This document shows, in pieces, positions 7,557 through 16,069 of a DNA stretch of 23,067 nucleotides. Below the pieces are notes generated by a model that was given only the letters and a program-made list of their open reading frames with translations, did no database searches and was not told where the DNA came from. How positions within the stretch are numbered: position 1 is the first letter of the stretch; every line of letters begins with the position of its first letter. Both the position numbers and the translations under genes were made by a program. Origin of the DNA: a virus; the IMG/VR virus record IMGVR_UViG_3300046012_000157, positions 1-23,067 of that record; one strand, written 5' to 3'.

Positions 7557-8069
7557 ATGGCCAACATCACCTTCACCGGCATCGGCTTCCGAGTCGGCCG
7601 GTCCCACCGCGTCCGCGTGGCGGCCGCTCAGGCGACTGTCGGCCAGACGGACTGGATCAAGGTCCCGACCTGGGCCACGTACTGCCGGGTCACCATCGAC
7701 CTCACGGCGATGGCCGGCACCTCTCCGACCCACACCCCGACGCTGCTCACGCCGTCGGACGCTGCGAAGCCACACCTGTCCGACAACGTGTCGGTCGTGG
7801 CAGGCACGGACGTTCCCCCGACTGACAGCGTCGTCATCCCCTTGGGTGGCACCGCGCTGACCTCCGGCTACACGGCCGCGGGCACGTCGGTCATCTCCAT
7901 CGGACCGGGCGTCACCGGTATCGCCAACGACGTGGCACTGGGCACCACCGGTGTCAACGCTGCGGCGATCAACGACGTGCTGCCGGACATCATCGGCATC
8001 AAGGTCCTGAACACACGCACCAACGGCAACGAGACCTACACCTACACGGTGGACGTCCTGTTCCGCTAA
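7557..8069 (+). CDS. Small beta-rich structural protein, possible second decoration protein
   Basis: This 170-aa protein starts six bases after the previous stop. Its ribosome site GGAGG is part of the last codons of the upstream gene, so the two are co-translated. The sequence is a series of beta strands (QTDWIKVPTWATYCRVTIDL, then ETYTYTVDVLFR at the end) with Gly/Thr/Pro loops and almost no Glu or Lys. This is typical of head-decoration or virion surface proteins. I do not recognise a family. It does not convincingly align to the repeats of its neighbour, though both end on a hydrophobic strand. Its position between the two hairpin zones suggests it is expressed as a pair with the 274-aa protein. 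Role is inferred. Confidence 0.78.
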   Translation: MANITFTGIGFRVGRSHRVRVAAAQATVGQTDWIKVPTWATYCRVTIDLTAMAGTSPTHTPTLLTPSDAAKPHLSDNVSVVAGTDVPPTDSVVIPLGGTALTSGYTAAGTSVISIGPGVTGIANDVALGTTGVNAAAINDVLPDIIGIKVLNTRTNGNETYTYTVDVLFR

Positions 8070-8073
8070 ATCC

Positions 8074-8090
8074 CCGGAGCTTCGGCCCGG
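8074..8090 (+). terminator. Hairpin with UUCG loop after the decoration gene pair
   Basis: CCGGAGC (8074-8080) and GCCCGG (8085-8090) pair over six base pairs with one bulged A around a TTCG loop. It starts four bases after a stop codon and repeats the hairpin design seen after the capsid gene. There is no T tract. Confidence 0.55.
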
Positions 8091-8096
8091 ACAGGG

Positions 8097-8115
8097 GCCG
8101 CGCTCTGAACGCGGC
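8097..8115 (+). terminator. Second small hairpin in the same gap
   Basis: GCCGCG (8097-8102) and CGCGGC (8110-8115) form a perfect six-bp stem with a seven-base loop, six bases after the UUCG hairpin. Together they may act as a tandem attenuator. In such GC-rich DNA a short stem like this can arise by chance. Confidence 0.4.
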
Positions 8116-8172
8116 GAGTGACCGGCGTAGGGCGGGGCCGGGTCGCTGCCATCTTTCAATCGAGAGGACACC

Positions 8173-8610
8173 ATGGAGGACTTGGGCGTACAAGACATCG
8201 TGCCCGGAGGTCCCGTCAAGCTCTGGCTCCCAGGGTTGGGCGTGACCGATCTTCGTGTCCGTGCTGTTGCGAGGGCCGTCGAGCGATACGACGCAGACCT
8301 CCGGCTCGCGCGGCATGAGATCACTGGCGACTGGGTCGTCACCATCGGAGAGAACGGCCACCCGGTCTACGGGTTCGGCAAGGAGCTCCCCCACCCAGAT
8401 GACGTCGAGCGCAAGCTCGGCTCCCACGACATCCGGCGGCAGGGCCGCCAGATCATGGACCACCTGGCCCGCGAGGCCGAGCGCAAGCGCCTCGACGCCC
8501 AGTACCGCTCCGAGGAGCAGAACGGCGAGATGGCCGAGCACCTTGAGGTGGCCTTCCGCCAGAACCATGCCCACAGCACACCCCGCATCTTCGTACCCAG
8601 AGGACTCTGA
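8173..8610 (+). CDS. Unknown 145-aa protein at the head-tail junction
   Basis: I do not recognise this protein. The ATG at 8173 has AGAGGA four bases upstream. The N-terminal half looks folded (VTDLRVRAVARAVERYDADL, then a beta hairpin GDWVVTIGENGHPVYGFG). The C-terminal half is a long, highly charged helix (residues about 85-130, rich in Arg, Glu, Gln and Asp). Its stop overlaps the adaptor start (TGATG), so it is translated with the neck genes. Candidates by position are a minor head protein, a neck accessory protein or an assembly chaperone. None is supported by a motif. The gene begins after the hairpin zone and so may open a new expression block. Confidence 0.75.
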   Translation: MEDLGVQDIVPGGPVKLWLPGLGVTDLRVRAVARAVERYDADLRLARHEITGDWVVTIGENGHPVYGFGKELPHPDDVERKLGSHDIRRQGRQIMDHLAREAERKRLDAQYRSEEQNGEMAEHLEVAFRQNHAHSTPRIFVPRGL

Positions 8611-9284
8611 TGACCGCCGCCGAAATGATCGCTGAACTGCAGGACCACGGCTTCGACGACGCCTCAGACGCTCGGATGATGGCCGTGCTGAACGACGCCT
8701 ACTGGGACGCCTGCGCCCGCGAGCCCTGGCCCTTCCTTGAGAAGGCCGTCAGCATGGTGGTCGCCGCCTCCGGCACCACGTCCGCCAGCTGGCCCACCGA
8801 CTTCCGGGCGGCCCAGCAGATCACGGTGAGCACCGCCGGCGCGGCCTCGGGCCAGAAGCTCGACTACATGCGCTCGGACGACTTCACCCTCCAGTACGGC
8901 AACGACACCACCACCGGCGTCCCGCGCGTCTGGTACATGATCGGCAACACCGCCTACTTCTTCCCGGCGGCCAGCCCGGCCCAGCAGCTCTACATGCTGT
9001 ACCTGAAGCAGCCTGCCGCCATCGTGGATGCCTCGGTCGAGGCGGACATCGCCATCCCGGCGGCCTTCCACCGGAGCGTCATCGTCAACGGCGCCCTGTT
9101 CAAGCTGTACGCCATGGAGGACGACACCGACATCGCGCCCACGTTCGAGACCTACTACGAGCGCGGGCTGCAGAACATGCGCGAATACTGCTGGCGCCGT
9201 CAGTACGGCACCCAGGACATCGTCCATCCCGTTGACTCCGACGACGTCGGCCTCGACGTCGGCATGGGCTACTGGGTGAACTGA
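8610..9284 (+). CDS. Head-to-tail adaptor (connector) protein
   Basis: This 224-aa protein very probably forms the ring that docks under the portal. The pattern is typical of podovirus adaptors such as those of P22-like and SU10-like phages: an N-terminal helical pair (AAEMIAELQDHGF, then MMAVLNDAYWDACAREPWPF) with the characteristic aromatic PWPFLE end, a central beta region (GVPRVWYMIGNTAYFFPAAS), a helix (PAAFHRSVIVNGALFKLYAM), and a C-terminal helix (ETYYERGLQNMREYCWRRQYG) that would reach into the portal. It overlaps both neighbours by one base, and the next gene is the tail hub. Family-level assignment is from this architecture and context. No search was run. Confidence 0.8.
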   Translation: MTAAEMIAELQDHGFDDASDARMMAVLNDAYWDACAREPWPFLEKAVSMVVAASGTTSASWPTDFRAAQQITVSTAGAASGQKLDYMRSDDFTLQYGNDTTTGVPRVWYMIGNTAYFFPAASPAQQLYMLYLKQPAAIVDASVEADIAIPAAFHRSVIVNGALFKLYAMEDDTDIAPTFETYYERGLQNMREYCWRRQYGTQDIVHPVDSDDVGLDVGMGYWVN

Positions 9285-11353
9285 TGTCGATACTCCCGAT
9301 CCCCCGGGGTGTCCCCTCGCCGCTGTCGCTGGAGACCCTCATGGGGGCACCGGGCGGCATCGCGCGCGACGTCCCGCAGCATGAGATCCAGGACACTGAG
9401 TGCTGGATGCTGCAGGACGCCAACCTGATGGACCCCGGCTTCATCCGCCGCCGCGGGCCGCTGACGGAGACTCCCTCCTCGACGCTGACCAACTCCTTCG
9501 CTCTGGGCGCTGCCCGGGTGCAGGACCCGGCCGGTACCGAGCAGAACTGCGTCTACGTCCGCACCACGACTCCCGGCGGCAAGGTCTACGGGTTCGGCAA
9601 CACGTCGAGCCTGACCTACACCTGGCCGTACACCCCGCTGGCCTCCGGCCCGGCGGACCTGTTCTGCGGCAACGACGCGCTGAACGGCGGCGTCTTCCTT
9701 GGCTCGGCCGAGTCCTACGACAAGCCGACCAACAAGGCCCTCCTGTTCTGGCAGGGCGCCAGCAAGCCCGCGTGGACCAACATCGCCACCACGTCCTTCG
9801 CCCGCGGCGCCACCAGCATTACGGTGACCTCGGACATCGCCCACGTCAGCAGCGGCCACTTCGTGTTCGACACGTCCAGCGGCTCGCTCATCGGCGTGGT
9901 CAAGACCATCGCCAGCAACGTCATCACCCTGAAGGACCCGGCCCTGCTGGGCTCCTCCCAGATCGACGTCCAGCCGCTCCGCGGCATGGGCACCCGTGTG
10001 GCCACCGGCCGCATCACGGTCAGCAAGGACGACACCGCCAAGATCGTCAACGGCGGCCAGACCAAGTTCCGCGCCCAGGGCCTCGACTCCGGCACCTGGG
10101 ACCTGTACACCGCCCAGTACAACTACATCGGGACGGTGGCCTCGGTCGCCTCGGACGCCCAGCTCACGCTGGCGTCGCAGGCCCTCATCTCCCTGGTCAA
10201 CGGCGAGTACATCGCCATCCAGACCAGCGGCTCGTACAGCACGACGCCCTTCGGGTGGCTGAACGCCAACTTCGCCGGGCACCAGTTCTACGCCGACGGC
10301 AACATCCTGCGGTTCTCCTCCTACCTCGACCGCGAGGCGGTGGACACGACGCTGGACGGCGACTTCATCACCTTCTCCGAGGACCCGATCCGGGCCCTCA
10401 TCCCGACCACGGGGTCCCTCGTCGTCGTGACGGAGAACGAGACCTTCGCCCTCGTCGGCGCGGTCGGCACCACGCCGGACCGCTGGCGGGGCACCCGCGT
10501 CAACGACGACGGCACCATCTGCGGCATGTCCGCGGTGACGTACAAAGGCGGGGCGATCTGGGCCGGCAAGCGCGGCATCTGGTTCTACGACGGGGCGTCG
10601 CCGGTGAACATCGGCGCCAAGCTCGACGGGGACTACCGCCTCGGGGTGAGCACGTTCACCAACGCCACCTATCGCGCCTACGGGGCCGTGGTCAAGGACC
10701 ACTACCTCCTGTTCTGCGAGAACGTCAAGTCCGGCGTCTTCGACACGGTCAAGGGCGCCTCCACCGCCCACATCACCCGGCCCACGTTCGTCATCGGGCT
10801 GCTGACAGGTGCCACCAGCATCTGGCGGAACGTGGAGCTGCGCGGTGTCATCAACCCGCCCGACAGGCTCGGGCTGGGCACGGCCCTGTTGCCGATCCAG
10901 ACACTGGAGTCGGCGGTGAACACCACCCGGGTCGTCAAAGGCGACACGCTGTTCGAGGACTCGGGCCAGGACGCCTACACCTGCAACGGTGCGGCGGCCG
11001 CGGGCCCGGACCTGTACGTGGAGAGCAAGAAGTACAGCATGGGCGACGGGCAGCGGCTGAAGCTGTTCCGCATGATCCTCCTGTCCTTCTGGGCCGCCGG
11101 CGGCAACATCAAGCTGGACACCATCGTGGGCCTCAACGGCACCGGGGTGACGTCCAACACGGAGTTCTGGGCTACCACGGCCTTCGTGGACAAGCGGATC
11201 AAGTTCAACGCGCGGAGCCAGTACGTGGCCGTGCGCCTGTACCAGTCCGCGTACCAGGGCAACCCGGCCTCGCTGGTCGCTGCCAACACCACACGTATCA
11301 CGCTCGGCCAGTGGGCTTTCGGCTTCAAGTGGAAGCGACCCGGCCGGGTGTAG
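9284..11353 (+). CDS. Tail hub/nozzle-like protein with beta-propeller features
   Basis: This 689-aa protein most likely builds the short tail below the adaptor. The N-terminus (RDVPQHEIQDTECWMLQDAN) fits the opening of podovirus nozzle and stabilisation proteins. The centre is a chain of beta blades, with the family-like run FAGHQFYADGNILRFSSYLD (from about residue 330), DGDFITFSED, then SLVVVTENETFALVGA. WAGKRGIWFYDGASPVNIG follows, as in propeller proteins that read ground positions against sequence. The C-terminal part is beta-rich with Arg/Lys ends. There is no tail tube or tape measure gene nearby, so a short tail is implied. It overlaps the adaptor by one base and is followed by the fibre gene. 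The role is inferred from pattern and position; a tail-associated lyase is less likely. Confidence 0.75.
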   Translation: MSILPIPRGVPSPLSLETLMGAPGGIARDVPQHEIQDTECWMLQDANLMDPGFIRRRGPLTETPSSTLTNSFALGAARVQDPAGTEQNCVYVRTTTPGGKVYGFGNTSSLTYTWPYTPLASGPADLFCGNDALNGGVFLGSAESYDKPTNKALLFWQGASKPAWTNIATTSFARGATSITVTSDIAHVSSGHFVFDTSSGSLIGVVKTIASNVITLKDPALLGSSQIDVQPLRGMGTRVATGRITVSKDDTAKIVNGGQTKFRAQGLDSGTWDLYTAQYNYIGTVASVASDAQLTLASQALISLVNGEYIAIQTSGSYSTTPFGWLNANFAGHQFYADGNILRFSSYLDREAVDTTLDGDFITFSEDPIRALIPTTGSLVVVTENETFALVGAVGTTPDRWRGTRVNDDGTICGMSAVTYKGGAIWAGKRGIWFYDGASPVNIGAKLDGDYRLGVSTFTNATYRAYGAVVKDHYLLFCENVKSGVFDTVKGASTAHITRPTFVIGLLTGATSIWRNVELRGVINPPDRLGLGTALLPIQTLESAVNTTRVVKGDTLFEDSGQDAYTCNGAAAAGPDLYVESKKYSMGDGQRLKLFRMILLSFWAAGGNIKLDTIVGLNGTGVTSNTEFWATTAFVDKRIKFNARSQYVAVRLYQSAYQGNPASLVAANTTRITLGQWAFGFKWKRPGRV

Positions 11354-11365
11354 GAAGGAGAGCCG

Positions 11366-14300
11366 ATGTCGTTCCTCGACAAGCCCTTGTCTGAGCTGAC
11401 CACCGCGGAACTGCAGAAGCTCATCTCCGACGAAGTAGCACGCCAGACCCCTGCCATCCCGTCGGGGGTTCTGGCGCTGCTCGACTCGGCCACTCCGGTC
11501 ACGGTCCCGGCCACGCAGGACGACGCGGACGTGCTGACCTACGACGCCTCCAAGGGCTCGTACATCGCCGCACCGGTGCCGTCGGCCAGCCCGGTGACCC
11601 CGCCCCAGGCCAACACTCCGGTCGTCGCCGGCGGCGTCGGCTACATCGTGGCCTCTTGGACCGCGGTGACGAACGACACGCCTGTGGACTACGACGTCTA
11701 CATGGACACCAACAGCGGCTTCACGCCGGGCCCGGGCACCTTCATCGCCACGACCCCGGCCACCATGCTTTTCATCCGCGCCACGTCTGACGGCACCAAG
11801 CTGGACTACGACGCCACCTACTACGTGGTCGTCATCGCCCGCTCGGACACGCTGTCTTCGACCCAGAGCGTCCAGAGCGCCGGTGTCTCGCCGGTCCGCG
11901 TGGACCACGAAGACATCGCCGTCAACGCCGTCCATGCGGACACCATCGACGCCCTCGCGGTCACCACCGGCAAGCTCGACACGGCCGTGGTCCTGTCGGG
12001 CCTCATCCAGACCGCAGAGACCGGCGCCCGCATCGTGATCCAAGGCGGCGCAGGCAGCGACGGCGGCATCACGCTCTACCAGTCCGACGGCGAGACCATC
12101 GCCGCCCGGCTCCCCACGGACGGCTCCACGGCCACGTTCAACGGCAACGTCGTCACCGGCGGCCTGATCGTCACCGACACCGCTGTCATCCAGGGCGCCA
12201 ACAACTACATGGACCGCGCCTCGGTGCTGACCCTGACCGAGAAGCTGGGCGACCCGGGCTTCACGCCCCTGGTCACTGCGAACTACGACATGGTCCCCCT
12301 CGACTACGCGCTGTCCTCGCCGACGTTCTACCAGACGTCCTACGGCACAAACTACACCGCCACCGGCGGCGCGGGCGGGGCCACTCCGGTGTTCCTTGAG
12401 GTCGAGCAGCACATCAACAACTCCAACGGCCACTACGCCATCACCTTGCGGGAGTATGACTACACCACCGGCGCCTCCACCGGCCGGGCCGTCATCTTGG
12501 AGTCGGGTGAGACCTTCGCTACCGGCGTTTCGTGCCCCATCGGAGCCTGCAAGATCGGTTCCAAGATCTACGCGTTCACCTGGCACCGCACCGGCGTCTT
12601 GTTCATCTGGACGATCACGGCCAGCACCTTCGCAATCGACGTGTCCAACTCGTACTCGGGCACCGGCCTGCAGGGCTGCAACACCAGCGGCTTCGCCACC
12701 CTCGACCACAACGTGGCCCTGGGCTCGGACGGGACCAACCCTTGGCTGTTCTCGTACACCACGGCCACCAAGCTGCCCAACCGGCGCATGGTCACGATCA
12801 CGTCCCCGTCCAGCCCCACCCTCGGATCGGCCACGGACTTCGCATCCGGCTCGGTCAAGTTCAACTCGGCGGGCGACGCCAACAACCCCGGCACCGGCGC
12901 CCAGCCCGTCGGCATCGCCGGCGCGGCGTGGGACCCCGTCGCCGGTACTTGGTACGTCGCCTACAACTACGACACCGCCAGCTCCTCGGGCTCCCTGCTG
13001 CAGAAGTACAAGCAGTCGGACAGCTCCATCGTCGCCAAGCAGGAGATCTGGCAGGACGCCAGTGAGGACGTGGATTCGGGCGACGCCACCTGCTCTGGCT
13101 TGACCTACGACGGCACCAACTACTGGTGGTCGGAGATGGGCTTCGGCTCGGGCCAGAACTTCCAAGCGTCCATGCGGAAGCTGACGAACCTGACGTGGGA
13201 CTACACCCTCGGCAGCAACATGTACATCGGCACGTCCTGGGTCAAGGACACCAGCTATGGCACCGTCAGCTGCGGCCACGACCCGGTCGCCTCGGTGGCC
13301 TACGTCGGCAACCGCGGCTCGGGCACGGTGGACGGCACGTTCGCCCTGACTTGGACCGCGACCACCACCGGCACGTCCATGGTGACCGGCAACCGGGCCA
13401 TCCTGGGAATCGTGCTCCACTCCTCCGACAACACCATCGACTCGGTGACCGGCGGCGGGGTGACGTGGGTGCAGGACGGCTACGGCCACAACACCGACGG
13501 CGAGGTCGTGTACTGGTTCTCCGCCGAGCTTCCCTCGGGGCTGGCCACCGGCACGACCCTCACCATCGTGGAGCACGCTGGCGGCGACGTCTTCGAGAAG
13601 CGCCGCTGGTCCCTGATGGAGGTGTCCGGCATCACGGCTGGCCCGCCCGGCGGTACGCACACGCACGGCTCCAGTGGCACCAGCACCACGCCCTCCCCGG
13701 GCGCCACGTCGGGCTCGGCGAACTCCGGCGACTTCGCTGTGTCGGGCATCGCGTTCAAGAACGGCTCGGTCACAGGCGACTGGACCGCGACCTCCGGCTG
13801 GACCAAGGAGAACACCCTCTCGGCCAACAGCCGGTCGGGCTGGTTCGAGTACAAGATCCTCGCCTCCTCGGGCGCCGTCACCGGCAACGTCACCACGACG
13901 CTGACGGCAATACAGTGGGCCGCTGCGGTGGTCTACTACACGCAGGCGGGCGGCGGCTCCTCGCCGCTCCTTGTACACGCACCGGCGCACGGCTTGGTGG
14001 TGGACCAGGAGGTCTACTTCACGAACTCGGGCGGCGCGCTGCCGACCGGGCTCTCGGCCAACACGCCCTACTACGTCATCTCCACGTCGCTCGGCGTCGA
14101 TGACTTCAAGGTGTCGGCCACCCGCGGCGGCACGGTGGTCAACACCACCGGCACCGATTCGGGCACGACCACCCTGCACATCATCACGGAGACCAAGGTG
14201 TCCCCGCGGGCCGTTGTCTCGCTGCTGTCCGGCATCACTGCCGCTCCGCAGATGCGGCAGAAGATCCGCACGATGAACGCCGGCGTCCCGTCGGCGGCCT

Positions 14301-15319
14301 CGGCCGTCCGCACCTACGCGCAGGTCGTCACCGCTGTCCCGGCCACCACGGCGCTCCGCTACCAGTCCCTGTCGGGCGGGTACGTGGACTCCGAGACCGC
14401 CGCGCATGTGGTGTCGCTCCTGTACAACGACGCGGGCAACGCCCCCAACCCGACCAACAACTTCCCCGGTGCGTCACCGGCCTCCATCACGGCTTCGGCC
14501 ACGGCGGCCACGGCGGCCTGGAAGCTGCAGGGTGACGGAGTGTTCCGTGTGCCGACGTTCACCAAGGCCCAGCGCCTGGCGACGCCGACCACCGGCGACA
14601 TGCACTTCGACACCACCACCGGGGCCAAGGGCCTGGCGGTGTACGACGGCAGCGACTACGTCCACATGCCCAAGAGCTGGTACGCCTCCGGCGGCGAGGG
14701 CCTCCGGGACGCCATGTTCGCTCTGGCCGCGGTCAACACCCGGGTCCGGGCCCAGAACTTCCCCATGTGGGGAGCCATCGCACCGGGCAACTCGCAGGCG
14801 TTGACCAACCAGCGGCTTGTCTACCTCGCGGTCTACTGGCCGGGCGGGTCCTGCACCGGCATCGATTGGATTCAGTCGGTGGTCGGCTCATACACCGACT
14901 CGACGCCCCACTCGGGCGTCCAGCTGCTCGGCGGTTCCTCCACGGGGCCGCTGCTGTCCACGACCACGACGGTCACCCGCATCACCGGCTCGAACGCGAC
15001 CAGCGCCTCGATCTGGAAGGGGTCGGCCGGACACCGGGTCAAGGACTTCACGGGCGGCCCGATCACACTCGCGGCCGGCATCTACTACGTCAACCTGTTC
15101 TGGTTCCAGACGGCGAACACCACGTCGCCGGAGCTCTCCGGTATGGCGGCCACTGGCAACGACTACGTGAACGACGCGTCCCAGACTCAGGCGCTGCTCG
15201 CTCCCGTCGGGTTCCCCTTGGTGGGCACCGTTGCCAGCGCGGGGGACCTGCTCGCCTCGGACACCATCGCAACGTGGGTCCTGACCACCACAAACGTGCC
15301 CTGGGTAGGGCTTCACTAG
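11366..15319 (+). CDS. Large mosaic tail fibre / receptor-binding protein
   Basis: This 1317-aa protein is probably the fibre or spike that recognises the host. Domains in order are a short helical N-terminus (LSELTTAELQKLISDEVARQ) for tail attachment; a fibronectin III-like domain (about 80-175); a shaft region with coiled repeats (DHEDIAVNAVHADTIDALAV, then TATFNGNVVTGGLIVTDTAV); a long beta region that reads like a propeller (about 290-640); a jelly-roll-like domain (about 655-760); a Gly/Ser/Thr/His linker (about 762-785); and a small HGLVVDQEVYF...GALPTGLSANTPYYVI domain (about 869-942). A second shaft end (GDMHFDTTTGAKGLAVYDGS, about 1079-1098) leads to a final beta domain to residue 1317, the likely receptor-binding head. 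No catalytic motif of a depolymerase is evident. The start follows AGGAAGGAG. Confidence 0.83.
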   Translation: MSFLDKPLSELTTAELQKLISDEVARQTPAIPSGVLALLDSATPVTVPATQDDADVLTYDASKGSYIAAPVPSASPVTPPQANTPVVAGGVGYIVASWTAVTNDTPVDYDVYMDTNSGFTPGPGTFIATTPATMLFIRATSDGTKLDYDATYYVVVIARSDTLSSTQSVQSAGVSPVRVDHEDIAVNAVHADTIDALAVTTGKLDTAVVLSGLIQTAETGARIVIQGGAGSDGGITLYQSDGETIAARLPTDGSTATFNGNVVTGGLIVTDTAVIQGANNYMDRASVLTLTEKLGDPGFTPLVTANYDMVPLDYALSSPTFYQTSYGTNYTATGGAGGATPVFLEVEQHINNSNGHYAITLREYDYTTGASTGRAVILESGETFATGVSCPIGACKIGSKIYAFTWHRTGVLFIWTITASTFAIDVSNSYSGTGLQGCNTSGFATLDHNVALGSDGTNPWLFSYTTATKLPNRRMVTITSPSSPTLGSATDFASGSVKFNSAGDANNPGTGAQPVGIAGAAWDPVAGTWYVAYNYDTASSSGSLLQKYKQSDSSIVAKQEIWQDASEDVDSGDATCSGLTYDGTNYWWSEMGFGSGQNFQASMRKLTNLTWDYTLGSNMYIGTSWVKDTSYGTVSCGHDPVASVAYVGNRGSGTVDGTFALTWTATTTGTSMVTGNRAILGIVLHSSDNTIDSVTGGGVTWVQDGYGHNTDGEVVYWFSAELPSGLATGTTLTIVEHAGGDVFEKRRWSLMEVSGITAGPPGGTHTHGSSGTSTTPSPGATSGSANSGDFAVSGIAFKNGSVTGDWTATSGWTKENTLSANSRSGWFEYKILASSGAVTGNVTTTLTAIQWAAAVVYYTQAGGGSSPLLVHAPAHGLVVDQEVYFTNSGGALPTGLSANTPYYVISTSLGVDDFKVSATRGGTVVNTTGTDSGTTTLHIITETKVSPRAVVSLLSGITAAPQMRQKIRTMNAGVPSAASAVRTYAQVVTAVPATTALRYQSLSGGYVDSETAAHVVSLLYNDAGNAPNPTNNFPGASPASITASATAATAAWKLQGDGVFRVPTFTKAQRLATPTTGDMHFDTTTGAKGLAVYDGSDYVHMPKSWYASGGEGLRDAMFALAAVNTRVRAQNFPMWGAIAPGNSQALTNQRLVYLAVYWPGGSCTGIDWIQSVVGSYTDSTPHSGVQLLGGSSTGPLLSTTTTVTRITGSNATSASIWKGSAGHRVKDFTGGPITLAAGIYYVNLFWFQTANTTSPELSGMAATGNDYVNDASQTQALLAPVGFPLVGTVASAGDLLASDTIATWVLTTTNVPWVGLH

Positions 15320-15331
15320 AAAGGAGGACCG

Positions 15332-16060
15332 ATGGCTGCAGACACCACGTCAGTCGGAACCACGCCCTATGAGGGCCCAGACCCCGGCTTGGGGCAGTAC
15401 AGCATCCTCCAGAACCAGGCGCACAAGGCGTTCACCGACGCCCAAACGCAGATCCAGAACCAGCGGGACACGTTGTACCGCGGGGCTGGCGTTTCCCAGT
15501 CGGGAGACAGCTGGATCGTGGACCCGAACGGCCACGGCACCTACCAGTCGATCCTCCAGGGCAACGCCCAGCAGGGCGCGGCCGACGCGGCCGGTATCGG
15601 GGCCATGGGCTTCGGTGGCGGGCTCAGTATGCAGGCGCAGGAGGCGGCCCAGACGGGCTACTCCCAGCACGCGCAGGACTGGGCCGATCAGATGACCGAC
15701 TCGACCACCACGCTGCGTAACAGGGACACGGCCAACGTGAACCTGGAGAACGACACCAACTTCAACAACCTGATGACCGACATTCAGACGGCCATTGCGA
15801 ACCACCAGTTCAACCCGGCCAACTACACCGGCATCACCATCCCTGGCTACGACGTGGCCGGAGACCTGGCGACGATCCCCGTGTCCACGGTGGACGACCC
15901 GGGCAACCCGGACTTCATCGGAGGCTCGGGCGGTGGCGGCGGTGGCGGGATGCACGGTGGCGTCAGGCTGGCGGACCACCCGCACTACGCGGACGCAGTC
16001 AAGGCCGGATACGGCAAGAGCTACGCCGCATGGGTCAAGGCAGGAAGGCCCCCGAAATGA
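15332..16060 (+). CDS. Putative internal virion protein with C-terminal HPHY/GRP tag
   Basis: This 242-aa protein is mostly helix, rich in Ala, Gln, Asn and Asp (LQNQAHKAFTDAQTQIQNQR), with a Gly-rich turn in the middle (GIGAMGFGGGLSMQAQEAAQ). This resembles internal core proteins of short-tailed phages. Residues about 198-206 are a Gly run, and residues 216-242 are a compact tag, HPHY-x4-KAG-x5-AAW-x3-GRP-x2, that recurs at the end of the gene at 21479-22177. AAGGAGG upstream of the ATG fixes the start. It opens the ejection block directly after the fibre gene. Function is inferred from context. Confidence 0.8.
   Translation: MAADTTSVGTTPYEGPDPGLGQYSILQNQAHKAFTDAQTQIQNQRDTLYRGAGVSQSGDSWIVDPNGHGTYQSILQGNAQQGAADAAGIGAMGFGGGLSMQAQEAAQTGYSQHAQDWADQMTDSTTTLRNRDTANVNLENDTNFNNLMTDIQTAIANHQFNPANYTGITIPGYDVAGDLATIPVSTVDDPGNPDFIGGSGGGGGGGMHGGVRLADHPHYADAVKAGYGKSYAAWVKAGRPPK
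15977..16057 (+). other. C-terminal tag, copy 1 (27 codons)
   Basis: This is the last 27 codons of the 242-aa gene. It shares 13 of 27 residues without gaps with the last 27 codons of the 232-aa gene further downstream: HPHY at 1-4, KAG at 9-11, AAW at 17-19 and GRP at 23-25. A Gly-rich linker precedes it. The first 12 bases (CACCCGCACTAC) are identical in both copies. The GRP end resembles the core of an AT-hook. Confidence 0.75.
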
Positions 16061-16069
16061 GAGTGAACC

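Noticed and set aside
8116-8172. Possible promoter before the 145-aa gene
   Set aside because: An AT-richer patch (ATCTTTCAAT) could be a -10 region, but I see no -35 box at a suitable distance.
5319-8345. A 1008-codon open frame on the minus strand over the capsid and decoration genes
   Set aside because: It has the same shadow composition and crosses several plus-strand genes and both hairpin zones. Long stop-free antisense frames are normal at this GC content.
9269-14407. A 1712-codon open frame on the minus strand across the tail hub and fibre genes
   Set aside because: It mirrors the plus-strand genes, is full of Arg, Gly, Val and Asp in a pattern expected from reversed GC-rich codons, lacks domains, and conflicts with clear plus-strand proteins with ribosome sites.
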